Of a stretch of DNA of 64,000 nucleotides, positions 19,260 through 28,188 are shown piece by piece. A model generated the notes under the pieces. It searched no databases. It was given only the letters and a program-made list of their open reading frames with translations, and had not been told where the DNA came from. The DNA comes from Niabella yanshanensis. GTDB lineage: Bacteria; Bacteroidota; Bacteroidia; Chitinophagales; Chitinophagaceae. Location: the NCBI RefSeq assembly GCF_034424215.1, contig NZ_CP139960.1, positions 1,488,001 through 1,552,000 of the forward strand, read 5' to 3'. Position 1 is the first letter of the stretch. Each line of letters opens with the position of its first letter. The position numbers and the translations under genes were made by a program.

Positions 19260-19269
19260 CTCCTTTTTT
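19243..19269. terminator. Bidirectional rho-independent terminator
   Basis: A perfect 11-bp stem, AAAAAAGGAGC (19243-19253) and its complement (19259-19269), with a 5-nt loop, sits between convergent genes and includes the stop codon of the upstream plus-strand gene. The A6 and T6 runs make it functional in both directions. Confidence 0.85.
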
Positions 19270-19271
19270 GA

Positions 19272-22200
19272 TTAGTGCTGGCCACATCCGCAGCCATGCC
19301 CGGTAGTTGCATCATGCCAGGGGAATGCCGTAGCATTTTTATAAAGTTCCCAGGGAAATTTAGTTCGCTTCTTAGGACTGTTACCGATCTCATTCATTTC
19401 TTCCGCATCATATAGCCGCCCGTTAGCCATGGTCCATTTTATCGTTTCAGTATTGTAAATATTTTCCAACGGGTTTTTATCCAGAACGATCAGGTCTGCC
19501 AGCTTTCCTGGTTCGATAGATCCAAGATTGACATCCAGACCTAAACTTTTGGCCGGATTAATCGTGGCTGTCTTTAAGGCTTCATGCGGCGTCATTCCGC
19601 CTTGTGTCATCATCCAGATCTCCCAATGTGCACCTATGCCCTGTATCTGTCCATGAGCGCCCATATTTACCAAGACACCTGCGTCGCTTAAGCGCTTCAG
19701 GTTTTTAGATGAAAGCATATGACCGTTCACGTATTCCTCCTCGGGCAGCATCGTACGGTGGCGGCTGCGCGCGTCAATTACTTCACGCGGAGTGAACCGC
19801 ATGAGCCGCTCTTTCTCCCATACATTGGTATGCTGGTACCAGTAATATTCGCCGCTTACCGAACCATAGTTTACGATCAGTGTAGGTGTATAGGCTGTTT
19901 GAGATCTTTTCCACAATTGTATCACGTCATCCTGCAGCACTGCTACAGGCATATTATGTTCGATGGTTGTATGTCCGTCCAGTATCATACTCGTATTATG
20001 AAAAAAGAAGGAGCCGCCTTCCGGTACTACTTCCATATGCAACTCCCGGGCTGCCTGTATAATTTGCTGGCGTTGTTCCCGGCGCGGCTGGTTGTAACTT
20101 TTTACCGAAAAAGCGCCAAATGCCTTTGTCCGTCTTAGTGCGCTTCGGGCATCATCCAGTGAATTGATCACGGCTTTAAAATCACCATCTGCTCCATACA
20201 AAATAGTACCGGTGGAATAAACACGGGGACCTATAAGGGCTCCGGATTTAACCAGCTCCCCGTTGGCAAATACAAATTCACTATTGGCTGAAGGATCATG
20301 AATAGTAGTAACACCATAAGCCAAAGCGGCATAATAAGGCCAGTGCTTTTGCGGGGTGATACCGGTTCGGAAATGTCCAGCATGCGCATGTGCATCAATA
20401 AAACCCGGAACAATGGTTTTACCTGCCGCATCAATTGTTTTTGCGGAAGAAGGAATATTCACCTCTCCGGTTTTACCTACGGCTTTAATTTTGTTGTCCT
20501 CAACTAAAATAGTTCCGTTCTCAATTATTTCATCACCTTTCATGGTAATGATACGCGCGTTAGTGAAAGCAATAGATCCATCAGGCTTGTCCGTTGCTAT
20601 TTCCAGACCCACTTCTCTGCCCTGCTCCGGCATTTTAAATAAGGAGTCGGGTTTGTGGGCTATAAATTCAAAACGTTCATCCAGGTTGATCGTATAATAC
20701 TGACTGCCTAAAGTGTAATGCAGTTTCTTGGCATCACTGCTCCAGTGCAGGTTATAGCCTGCATCTTTCGATACCAGTTTCACCGGGAAATCGGAGGAGC
20801 TGCCGCTAATTTCAAGGGTCTTTCCTGTTTTGGGAAAAGCGGCCACATAAGCTTTATGCAAATCTGTAAAAGCAATCCATTGCTCATCGGGAGATACCCT
20901 GAAATTATTACCATACGTACTTTTCAGCAATACCTTTTCATCCTCACCATTTAATTTACAAGTCGACAAATTGTTACTGCCTGTTTCAAAATAGATCCGG
21001 TCGCCGGCAGCATTAAAATAAGGTGTACCTCCCCGCTGAATTACAAACTGCTCACCCGTTCCATCGGCTGACATCAGGTAAATACCCGGCTGGCTGGTAT
21101 GCGCGGGTCCCAGGGCATCGCTACCGCCCTCTTTGATAAAGATGATCTTTTTACTGTCACTGGAAAAGGATGGCGTACGGAAAATACCTTTTGTTTTAGT
21201 AAGTTTTACCGGTCTGGCAACGCCCTCCATATTCATCTTATAGATGGCTCCTGAATTTTCATCATTCCAGGTAGTATACAGCAATTGTTTTCCATCGGCT
21301 GAAAAAGAAGGTTCAAATTCAAAATCGGTACCACTGGTCAAACGTTCAGGTTTTCCATCGGGCAATCTTTTCTTCCATAAATAACCAACGGCATTAAATA
21401 CCAGCCATTTTTCGTCCGGAGCCGTAACAGCCTGCCTGATCACATTTGCCTTGAAATTGATAACGTCAAGATCCTGTTTAAAGCGTACCGCGTCATAGAT
21501 TCGCTGACTTACATGGCAGGTAAAAGGAACGGGCGTTGCCTTGTTCACTGCATCCGCCTCGACCTTGATGATATTTCCGTTGGCCCAGATGTATATATAA
21601 CGATCATCAGGAGACCAGGCATAGCCCGTATAAATACCGAATACGGTCCAGGCTTCCTGCTGATCTTTACTTAGCTGATCATACACCGGCCACTCTTCTC
21701 CTGTTTCCAGGTTACGGAGGTACAAAACAGATTTAGTACGTACACGTTTTACAAATGAAAGATACTTTCCGTTGTGTGATAGTTGTGGTCGTACGGCTCC
21801 TCCTCCGCCACCGGTTACATTCTCTACTCTTCCCTTATCCCGGTCAAACCGGCGGATCATGAATATTTGATTATTGGGATCTTTATTATATTGAAAGTAT
21901 CCACCGGGATACATATCCTCGCTAAAATATACATAACGCCCGTCTGGCGATACGCAGGGCTCATTGACGTCTTGCTGATCATTTTTACGGGTAGTTAACT
22001 GTAACCCGTTACCGCCGGACAAATGATACATCCACATTTCGCCCGCTCCCAACGACCGGCCGGAAGTAAAGTGTTTACGGGCTACCAGGTACTGTCCATC
22101 GGGTGTCCATACTGCGTTATTCAGCAGCCTGAAGCTTTCTTTGGTAACAGCCCGTGCGTTTTTACCATCCCTGTCCATTACCCAGATATTATCGCCACCG

Positions 22201-22520
22201 GCTGCATCAGAAGTAAAAGATATCTTCTTTCCATCAGGACTAAAACGGGGCTGCACCTCAAAAGCATGGCCTCCCCGCAATAATTTTGCGTCACCTCCGG
22301 TTGCGGGTATGCTATAGATATCACCCAGCAGATCAAAAATAATTTCTTTACCATCAGGGGAAACGTCGAGGTTCATCCAGGTACCTTCCTTAACAGTAAA
22401 AGATACTTCTTTGTAAGGTCCTTCGGGATTAGAAACCTCCCATTTTTTATTATCGGTTTTTGTTTGCGCCCAAACACTAAGGGGCAATGCCGAAAGCAAC
22501 AGCATTGAGATCAACTTCAT
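19272..22520 (-). CDS. Exported beta-propeller / amidohydrolase fusion protein
   Basis: A 1082-residue secreted protein with a signal peptide ending near VWAQ. Residues about 45-640 contain TolB/PD40-type propeller repeats (VSPDGKEIIF, FSPDGKKISF, VSPDGRYVYF, FSADGKQLLY). Residues about 650-1050 form a metal-dependent amidohydrolase with the metal-binding motif GFIDAHAHAGHF near 710 and the closing GSIEPGKLADLIVLDKNP typical of the imidazolonepropionase/dipeptidase-like branch. Such fusions are common in Bacteroidota and are thought to be peptidases or cyclic amide hydrolases; the substrate is unknown. The C-terminus ends GHGCGCGQH, a possible extra metal-binding tail. A good promoter lies just upstream. 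Confidence 0.9.
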   Translation of the reverse strand: MKLISMLLLSALPLSVWAQTKTDNKKWEVSNPEGPYKEVSFTVKEGTWMNLDVSPDGKEIIFDLLGDIYSIPATGGDAKLLRGGHAFEVQPRFSPDGKKISFTSDAAGGDNIWVMDRDGKNARAVTKESFRLLNNAVWTPDGQYLVARKHFTSGRSLGAGEMWMYHLSGGNGLQLTTRKNDQQDVNEPCVSPDGRYVYFSEDMYPGGYFQYNKDPNNQIFMIRRFDRDKGRVENVTGGGGGAVRPQLSHNGKYLSFVKRVRTKSVLYLRNLETGEEWPVYDQLSKDQQEAWTVFGIYTGYAWSPDDRYIYIWANGNIIKVEADAVNKATPVPFTCHVSQRIYDAVRFKQDLDVINFKANVIRQAVTAPDEKWLVFNAVGYLWKKRLPDGKPERLTSGTDFEFEPSFSADGKQLLYTTWNDENSGAIYKMNMEGVARPVKLTKTKGIFRTPSFSSDSKKIIFIKEGGSDALGPAHTSQPGIYLMSADGTGEQFVIQRGGTPYFNAAGDRIYFETGSNNLSTCKLNGEDEKVLLKSTYGNNFRVSPDEQWIAFTDLHKAYVAAFPKTGKTLEISGSSSDFPVKLVSKDAGYNLHWSSDAKKLHYTLGSQYYTINLDERFEFIAHKPDSLFKMPEQGREVGLEIATDKPDGSIAFTNARIITMKGDEIIENGTILVEDNKIKAVGKTGEVNIPSSAKTIDAAGKTIVPGFIDAHAHAGHFRTGITPQKHWPYYAALAYGVTTIHDPSANSEFVFANGELVKSGALIGPRVYSTGTILYGADGDFKAVINSLDDARSALRRTKAFGAFSVKSYNQPRREQRQQIIQAARELHMEVVPEGGSFFFHNTSMILDGHTTIEHNMPVAVLQDDVIQLWKRSQTAYTPTLIVNYGSVSGEYYWYQHTNVWEKERLMRFTPREVIDARSRHRTMLPEEEYVNGHMLSSKNLKRLSDAGVLVNMGAHGQIQGIGAHWEIWMMTQGGMTPHEALKTATINPAKSLGLDVNLGSIEPGKLADLIVLDKNPLENIYNTETIKWTMANGRLYDAEEMNEIGNSPKKRTKFPWELYKNATAFPWHDATTGHGCGCGQH

Positions 22521-22542
22521 ATTTGCAACTGATTTTGAACAG

Positions 22543-22573
22543 GAAAGATAGCAATGCGGGACGGCACTGCAAA
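22543..22573 (-). promoter_or_regulatory. Putative promoter of the propeller-amidohydrolase gene
   Basis: Minus-strand TTTG (22573-22570), exactly 19 bp, TATCTTTC (22550-22543). The -33 box and spacing match the Bacteroidota consensus; the -7 box differs only in its last base. The leader would be about 18 nt. Confidence 0.55.
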
Positions 22574-22598
22574 ATTTTGGCCCTTGCTTAGATTCCTG

Positions 22599-22895
22599 TC
22601 AGGAATGATGTTGCCTCCTATAATATATATTTAAGATTAGCACACTGATATTAATAAGCAGTGATACGGAATTGGAAACAATAATGATATAATCTTCGTC
22701 CATAAAGCCGTACCAAACCCATAATGCCAAACCCGTTATCAATATGGCCAGCATCCAGTAAGAGATATCGGACTCCTTTTTTTCGCGTATAATTTTTACG
22801 AGCTGGGGAAATAATGACACAGCGGTACATACACTTGCGGCAACGCCTATTATGGTTTGAGTATTCACGGGTTGATAATCTATTATGGTTAGCAT
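22599..22895 (-). CDS. SemiSWEET sugar transporter (PQ-loop, MtN3 family)
   Basis: A 98-residue protein with three predicted membrane helices, the size of a bacterial SemiSWEET. It has the PQ motif in SLFPQLVKIIREKKESDISYWM and the conserved WVWYG and NSVSLLINISVL segments, where Trp and Asn line the substrate pocket. SemiSWEETs work as homodimers that let sugars diffuse across the inner membrane. It is a single gene between two minus-strand genes and its specific sugar is unknown. Confidence 0.85.
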   Translation of the reverse strand: MLTIIDYQPVNTQTIIGVAASVCTAVSLFPQLVKIIREKKESDISYWMLAILITGLALWVWYGFMDEDYIIIVSNSVSLLINISVLILNIYYRRQHHS

Positions 22896-22941
22896 TAAAA
22901 AGACAATATCTATGCCACCGCTACAGCATATAACAAAAAAA

Positions 22942-22982
22942 CCCGCTTGCGCGAACCTTTAAGCTTTGGCGTCCCAGGCGGG
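22942..22982 (-). terminator. Hairpin followed by T7; left part resembles a tRNA 3' end
   Basis: On the minus strand, CCCGCCTG (22982-22975) can pair with CAAGCGGG (22949-22942) with one mismatch, followed directly by seven T. It lies about 180 nt after the kinase gene that stops at 23160 and probably terminates that transcript. The bases 22985-22966 read ATTCCCGCCTGGGACGCCA on this strand, which fits the 3' end of a tRNA (T-loop end, C61-65, acceptor strand, discriminator G, CCA), although no tRNA body is present. Confidence 0.5.
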
Positions 22983-23159
22983 AATTAAATACCGTTGGCA
23001 ATAATCATTTATTACCAGAAAAAATGTCAAAATCGTGTTGTAATAATAAAATGGCCACTTCTCTGAGGCAGCTCATGTGCCTTTTGAATGCTTTTACACG
23101 GTATCAGATTAAAGGCATGAAATTATTTAAGGCTGGCCATTTTGTAAATGCTGTACGCA

Positions 23160-24005
23160 TCACCGGGAACTTTGCAACATATCTAAAGCGATTCGTGCAA
23201 CGCCCAAATCAATGTCAGCCGTCTCATTATCTTGCGGCTCGTTTAATATCCAGGTAGCCGAGAGACCGCACCAGGCGATAGTCCATTTCAAAAGATGCAG
23301 CAGGGGAATATCCGCTTCTTCCGACACAACCTGAAGTTGTTGCTCAAAGCGGCCGGGCGCAAGGGCTATTTCTTTATCAGGGTTGCAGAAAATATTTGCA
23401 TAGTCGAAAGCCCGTTCCCCCCATAATCGTTTAGGATCAATGGCTAACCAACCTCTATCGCCGGCATAAAGTACATTTTGATGATGTAAATCGCCATGCA
23501 TCACTACATAATCAGTCTGAGCACCAAGCAAAACCTTGGCTACCTGAGCACACTCGTTGATGATGCCGCCATGCTTAACAGCTCCCGGCCAGAGGTCTTT
23601 AAACCATTCGTCCAAAGTGACCAAGTCAAAATCAGGATGACTGCGCCTAGGAGCGTGAAGTTTTTTGGCAACATTACAAAGAATCCTCGTCGCCCCCGAA
23701 TCCCGTCCCTTGGCAATCATCTCCATTAAAGACAATTCCCCTGAAATCCGCTCCAAAAGCAATGCTTGATGGTCATATTCGTACACTTTTGCAGCTCCTA
23801 TCCCATTCCACCAATTCATGAGTAAAGCTCCTTTTCTCTCTTCAGCTTCCATCGCAATTTTTAACATCGCGGGCAGGCCTCTATACAGCACCGGCTGCAA
23901 AAGACTGCAAGCTGTGTAAAACGCGTCGCCCTCCGGTTTAAGTTTCCACAGCCCGAGATATTCTGTTAAACGTTTTGCCGCTATATCCCTGTCATTTAAG
24001 TTCAT
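23160..24005 (-). CDS. APH(6)-like aminoglycoside / hydroxyurea-type kinase
   Basis: A 281-residue cytoplasmic kinase of the APH(6)/StrB-like family. The catalytic loop is VVMHGDLHHQNVLY (Asp in HGD, Asn four residues on) and the metal-binding segment is GWLAIDPKRLWGERAFDYA. The N-lobe is short and divergent. Related proteins phosphorylate streptomycin or other small alcohols, but chromosomal members with this level of similarity often have unknown natural substrates, so resistance should not be assumed. It is followed by a hairpin terminator at 22942-22982. Confidence 0.8.
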   Translation of the reverse strand: MNLNDRDIAAKRLTEYLGLWKLKPEGDAFYTACSLLQPVLYRGLPAMLKIAMEAEERKGALLMNWWNGIGAAKVYEYDHQALLLERISGELSLMEMIAKGRDSGATRILCNVAKKLHAPRRSHPDFDLVTLDEWFKDLWPGAVKHGGIINECAQVAKVLLGAQTDYVVMHGDLHHQNVLYAGDRGWLAIDPKRLWGERAFDYANIFCNPDKEIALAPGRFEQQLQVVSEEADIPLLHLLKWTIAWCGLSATWILNEPQDNETADIDLGVARIALDMLQSSR

Positions 24006-24069
24006 TGATAAAATTTATTTCTTCCGGCTTACAGCCAGCTAATATTTATGCGTTGTGATCAGGTTCCTG

Positions 24070-24576
24070 TTAGCGGGGCCTTTTTTTGAGATAATAAACG
24101 GTTTCTAAGCCAAATTCGTCATTTTTCCTGAACACCCGGTTAAAGCCGACCTTTAACAGGATACGTTCAGAAGCTTTATTCTCCGGATCAATAGAGGCAT
24201 AAATATGTTCCAGGTTCAGACTGGAAAATCCAAAGTCTACCAGGTGCCTCGCAATTTCGGTAGCCAGGCCTTTTCCCCAATATGCCGGAACCAGCGCATA
24301 GATGAGTTCATTATCCTTAACATCAGCAGAGAATACCAACCCACAATAGCCTATAAAGGCGCCGGTTTCCCTGTCAACTACGCCATACATTCCAAAGCCC
24401 TTAGAAGCATAGTTATTTATGGTCACATCAATCCACTTCTGCGTTTGTTTCATTGAAAGCGGCTTTCCATCTCCAACAAATCTCATTAACCGGGGGTCCC
24501 CACAAATGGTATACAGCGCCTCAAGATCATTGTGGGTGACCTTCCTTATCAACACCCTGTTAGTTTCGATAATCAT
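24070..24576 (-). CDS. GNAT family N-acetyltransferase (RimJ/RimL type)
   Basis: A 168-residue single-domain acetyltransferase. It starts IIETNRVLIRKVTHNDLEALY, as in RimJ/RimL-like proteins, and the acetyl-CoA binding loop is in YWGKGLATEIARHLVDFGF, followed by NKASERILLKVGF. The target could be a protein N-terminus, an amine or an antibiotic and cannot be fixed. I chose the ATG at 24576; a GTG precedes it by one codon. It lies 64 bp upstream of the APH-like gene on the same strand and may share its transcript. Confidence 0.85.
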   Translation of the reverse strand: MIIETNRVLIRKVTHNDLEALYTICGDPRLMRFVGDGKPLSMKQTQKWIDVTINNYASKGFGMYGVVDRETGAFIGYCGLVFSADVKDNELIYALVPAYWGKGLATEIARHLVDFGFSSLNLEHIYASIDPENKASERILLKVGFNRVFRKNDEFGLETVYYLKKRPR

Positions 24577-24843
24577 CACACATGAGTTTAATTGAATCGA
24601 TGTTAGACAATATATAAAAATAATTCTCAGAGACCCAAAACAAATCGTAAACAGACAGTCTAAAAATTATAAAAAAATAGTGTTCCAAACTTAGCAATCC
24701 TGTTGAGGTAATTACCGGAGAAAGCAAAATATTCTTATTCCCTATTACAATTCCCGGAAGATACCGGCAAAATTAATCACGGAAATTAATTACCGAATTT
24801 GCTAAAGGGCGACTGGGCAGGTTTTCTTTAAGATTTGGATTGT

Positions 24844-25877
24844 TTAAAGAAGACCATCACTTTTTTCCAAAATCGCCGAAGTCGACAAATATACCCTGAT
24901 AGCTAAATTTCTCAAAACGAAAGGCAATCCTTCGGCACCCAATACCGAGTCGCTGTCTCCCACATGTAAATGAAGGTGTGGTTCTGAAGCGTCGCCGGTA
25001 AATCCCACCCTGGCCACTACCTGTCCCTTTTTTACGCGGTCTCCAACTTTGAATCGTATACCTCCGGGTTGCAAATGCTCATAGAATACATATACAACAT
25101 TTCGCACTTGCAGCGCCAGATAGTTTCCCGAAGCGTCACTCTCTCCGTTTGTAAAATACCCGGAAATTGTTTCACTTTCGCTAAACCCATCCTTCAATGA
25201 AACAACGATGGCATCATCTCCTGCTAATACATCCTCTCCATAGCTGTAATAGTTTTTTACAAAATCCTTATTCTGGTGGTACAGCTTTCCTTTATCATCC
25301 AGTCGCACGAAGTCGATCGCAAAACGCCCCGGAATTCCTGATTTGCCGTTAACCGTATAGTAGCCCCTTCTATGACCTCTTTTCCATTCGCAATTATAGA
25401 TGGCGGTCCAGTATTTTCCTTTAAGTGGTGTTGAAAGAACAACAGGCCTTTGTTCTTTAAAACCTGCCTCAATTGTCATTCGACAATCTTTGCTCTGCCC
25501 CGTATTGTAGGAAAACATATACCAAAAGCGCTGCCCATCTTTAGGCTTGCCCCAGGGAATGTCAAAGTAATAAATAGTACTGCCTCCAACTGCTAAAGCA
25601 CTTTTACTATCGTTTGTTAATTTACGCAAGACTTCTCCCCGCGCCTGATACAGCAGTAAACCGTTGTCACTTTCTCCTTATAAAGACACCGCCTCTATGG
25701 TAACTTTCCGTTGTTAACGATCCTGACTTCACTAAGAACATAGTTGTTTCCATTTATATTAATGGTACCCGATGTGTGAAATGCAGTTCCTACAATAGCT
25801 TTAATATCCTGAGCATGGCAAAACAAGCTCCGATACATTATTGTATATGAGAGAAAAACAACAGTTTGTAACTTCAT
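24844..25877 (-). pseudogene. Disrupted secreted M23-type peptidase (frameshift and in-frame stop)
   Basis: Two pieces look like one broken gene. Codons 25877-25695 encode a signal peptide (ending CHAQ) and the start of a mature domain. Near 25705-25709, within an A-tract on the coding strand, a one-base shift leads into a second frame that reads KVTIEAVSL, hits TAA at 25680-25678, then continues GESDNGLLLYQARGEVL into the downstream part (to 24844). That part contains the M23/LytM features: FAIDF for the zinc-binding Asp, a long beta-sheet region, GDRVKKGQVVARVG and the HxH motif in EPHLHLHV. It has no ATG at its start. M23 enzymes cut peptidoglycan cross-links. A sequencing error could explain the shift but would not remove the separate TAA. 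Confidence 0.65.
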
Positions 25878-25914
25878 ATCTTACTATTCTGTAAAACAAA
25901 ATTGCACATTTTTT

Positions 25915-26412
25915 TTACCCGATCTGATGTTGGGTGGGCCAGGGTCTTCCTTTACCGGTTTCACAATACAGTTTCAAACTATTAAGAAAGATCGCCCAAG
26001 TGTAACTACATTCCGCATAGGAAGGACTGTAATCCTTCCAATTTTTATGTTCGAATAGCAGCAAGGTTTTTACTGATAAGCTTCCTTGTTCAAGCTGACC
26101 TTTTACTTCAGGATAAGCAGTGATCATAGCAGATTGGTTATGTTGTACCAGTTTGAATGTCAGCGAGGTTCCTATCCATTCTTTATCGCCCTCCAAACAA
26201 TGCCACTTAACAAAGTCATTAGATATCAACTCAATAATCCTCATTTCTTTTACATAATTGTCCGCAAAAGGAAAACGGGCAATGGTGCCGGTTTCAGGAG
26301 TAGCCTCTGTATGAGGAGTCCACCAGGAAGACAACCCTTCTGATGTAGTAAGAGCCTGATAAATCAATTGGGGCAGGGCCTCTATGATCAATGTGTGTCT
26401 GATATCTACCAT
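25915..26412 (-). CDS. SRPBCC / AHSA1-like domain protein
   Basis: A 165-residue protein of the START-like AHSA1 superfamily. It opens with the typical strand-helix-strand pattern (HTLIIEALPQLIYQALTTSEGLSSWWTPHTEATPETG) and has the central IVKWHCLEG-like strand and C-terminal helix (YTWAIFLNSLKLYCETG). Such proteins form a hydrophobic pocket for small ligands; the function of this one is unknown. A -7-like TATTTTTG lies at 26460-26467, but no -33 box at the right distance was found. Confidence 0.8.
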   Translation of the reverse strand: MVDIRHTLIIEALPQLIYQALTTSEGLSSWWTPHTEATPETGTIARFPFADNYVKEMRIIELISNDFVKWHCLEGDKEWIGTSLTFKLVQHNQSAMITAYPEVKGQLEQGSLSVKTLLLFEHKNWKDYSPSYAECSYTWAIFLNSLKLYCETGKGRPWPTQHQIG

Positions 26413-26534
26413 AATTTTGTAGTATTTACATTATTCATGCTTTTTAAAATTTTGCGATACAAAAATAAAACCGATCAGATTGTCACGCTATCAAATTAGG
26501 GAGTACTATATTCGTAAAAGGTATTATTTACCTG

Positions 26535-27698
26535 CTATTGGCGCTTATTGAGTAAAAAAGAGATTAATCCAATTACTGCAAAACCTATCGCCATCGCAAT
26601 CAAGCCAAATGATAAAAAATAGCTGATAAGTGAGCCAAGCAATGCACCGCCAAGGAAAAAGCAGGTACCATAAAGTGCGGATGCCGTACCAGCATAGTCA
26701 CCAACGTTATGCATGGCTAAAGAACTGCTATTAGGTTCCACGGCGAGATTAATTCCCAACAATAACGCAATACAGGTGAAGAAAAAATAGAGATCAGGCA
26801 CAGGCATATAAAAACAAGCCCCCGCCAGCATTATCAGCGCTATTGCCAAATACAGCGATAGTAATCGGGTCAGCGTCTTTTCAGCTCCATAAATGGAAAC
26901 AAGTTTGGAATTGAGTAATGCGCCTGCGGCCATTATCACGCCAATACATGCAAAGACCCAGGGAAACAGACGCGGACTTCTGTAAATATGGACTATAATA
27001 AATTCAGCATTTGAAACATAAGAGGCGATGCCTCCGAATAAAAATGTAGTGATTAAAGTGTAGCGAAGAAACGACCTGTCCCTCATAACAATTTTGAACA
27101 AGACGAATTGCCGGGACGCCTTAACACCAGAGCGCTTTCCCACAGGAAGCGTCTCCTTCATTCGAAGCGACCAAAATAGTATCACAATAGCAAATAAAGG
27201 CGGTAACATAAAAACAATACGCCAGTTACAAAGCTTCAAAATTGCCAAACCCAGGAATGGAGCAGCAACAGGGGTAAACAAGAAAATGGTAAAAATAAAA
27301 GACATTACCTGGGCCATCTTATCACCGTTAAACCGGTCCCGCACCATAGCAATAACGGTCATAAATACCGCAGAAGCGCCGGCACCGGCAATAAAGCGGG
27401 CGATTAGCATATACACCAGGTCAGCCGACAGTGCAGCTCCCAGACTTCCAAGTATATAAAGGACGAAGCCAAGGCGAAGTACATATAATCGTCCCAGCCG
27501 ATCAGACATCGGGCCAAATAAAATTTGAAACAATTGCCCCAAAAAAAATACAGTAACAATGAAAGAGGTGCCTGAAGAACCCGCATCTATTCGAAAATCA
27601 CGGCGGATGTCGGAAAATGCAGGCAGCATTACATCAATACCTATCGCCGTCAGCATCATACAACAGGCGGATAGTCCTATGAATTCTGAAGACCTCAT
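26535..27698 (-). CDS. MFS efflux transporter, Bcr/CflA type
   Basis: A 387-residue inner-membrane protein with 12 predicted helices. It carries MFS motif A (GPMSDRLGR) after helix 2 and the antiporter motif C region (TPVAAPFLG) in helix 5, placing it in the drug:proton antiporter Bcr/CflA group. Bicyclomycin, chloramphenicol or sulfonamide export is known for relatives; the substrate here is not known. A promoter candidate lies immediately upstream. It is divergent from an AraC-type regulator gene 490 bp away, which could control it. Confidence 0.88.
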   Translation of the reverse strand: MRSSEFIGLSACCMMLTAIGIDVMLPAFSDIRRDFRIDAGSSGTSFIVTVFFLGQLFQILFGPMSDRLGRLYVLRLGFVLYILGSLGAALSADLVYMLIARFIAGAGASAVFMTVIAMVRDRFNGDKMAQVMSFIFTIFLFTPVAAPFLGLAILKLCNWRIVFMLPPLFAIVILFWSLRMKETLPVGKRSGVKASRQFVLFKIVMRDRSFLRYTLITTFLFGGIASYVSNAEFIIVHIYRSPRLFPWVFACIGVIMAAGALLNSKLVSIYGAEKTLTRLLSLYLAIALIMLAGACFYMPVPDLYFFFTCIALLLGINLAVEPNSSSLAMHNVGDYAGTASALYGTCFFLGGALLGSLISYFLSFGLIAMAIGFAVIGLISFLLNKRQ

Positions 27699-28188
27699 TT
27701 CCTTTTCCTTTTTATGCGACCAAAATTACATTTGGCCACTTGATCCTAAAAGGGCTAAATGGACAATATCAGGGGTAATATAGACATAAACGGTTTTTAT
27801 GCTGGATGTATCAAACTGTATTTTTAGTGCCGGAGTGTTTAATGAATTGCAGCAGTTTGACAGATGATTTATAAAGGCCGCGGAAAACCCCACTGGGATA
27901 TTTGCAGAAGCTAAGATTTGAACTGGCAAAAAAATGACCCGGAAGAAACCAATAAGTCCCTACTGGATGTAATCCCGATTGCGGCTATACCGACTAAAAA
28001 TCGTTCAAGGAGTTGTTTAAAAGGCTGGCTGGTATATCACCGATGGATTATCAGGACCAATATCATGTAAACAGGCTGGAAGAATAAGTAAGATGCGGGA
28101 ATAAATATTTTTGTCAGGTTAGTAGGGGTAGACATCAACTTAGCTGTAATAATATGAGAGTATAGATATTATTACAAAAAGGTAAAAT
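27699..28188. other. Divergent intergenic region between MFS and AraC genes
   Basis: A 490-bp region with no convincing gene. It holds the MFS promoter candidate, a TATTTTTG box at 28106-28113 (76 nt before the AraC start, without a matching -33 box), and a 67-codon minus-strand open frame (27726-27929) that I cannot assign. The space is longer than a simple divergent promoter needs and may include decayed sequence. Confidence 0.5.
27721..27750 (-). promoter_or_regulatory. Putative promoter of the MFS transporter gene
   Basis: Minus-strand TTTA (27750-27747), 18 bp, TAATTTTG (27728-27721), the latter a full TAnnTTTG match. The transcript would start about 16 nt before the ATG at 27698. Confidence 0.5.

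Noticed and set aside
22942-22990. A complete tRNA gene
   Set aside because: Only the 3' end fits; no D-arm, anticodon arm or 5' acceptor strand can be built from the flanking bases.
23024-23257. 77-codon plus-strand frame at the 3' end of the APH-like gene
   Set aside because: Its second half is the antisense of the kinase gene and the first half has no protein-like features.
23160-24005. Mobile resistance gene for streptomycin
   Set aside because: The kinase motifs are present but there is no transposase, integron or resistance neighbour, and codon style matches the chromosome.
27726-27929. 67-codon minus-strand frame upstream of the MFS gene
   Set aside because: It overlaps the MFS promoter candidate, and no family or start context supports it.
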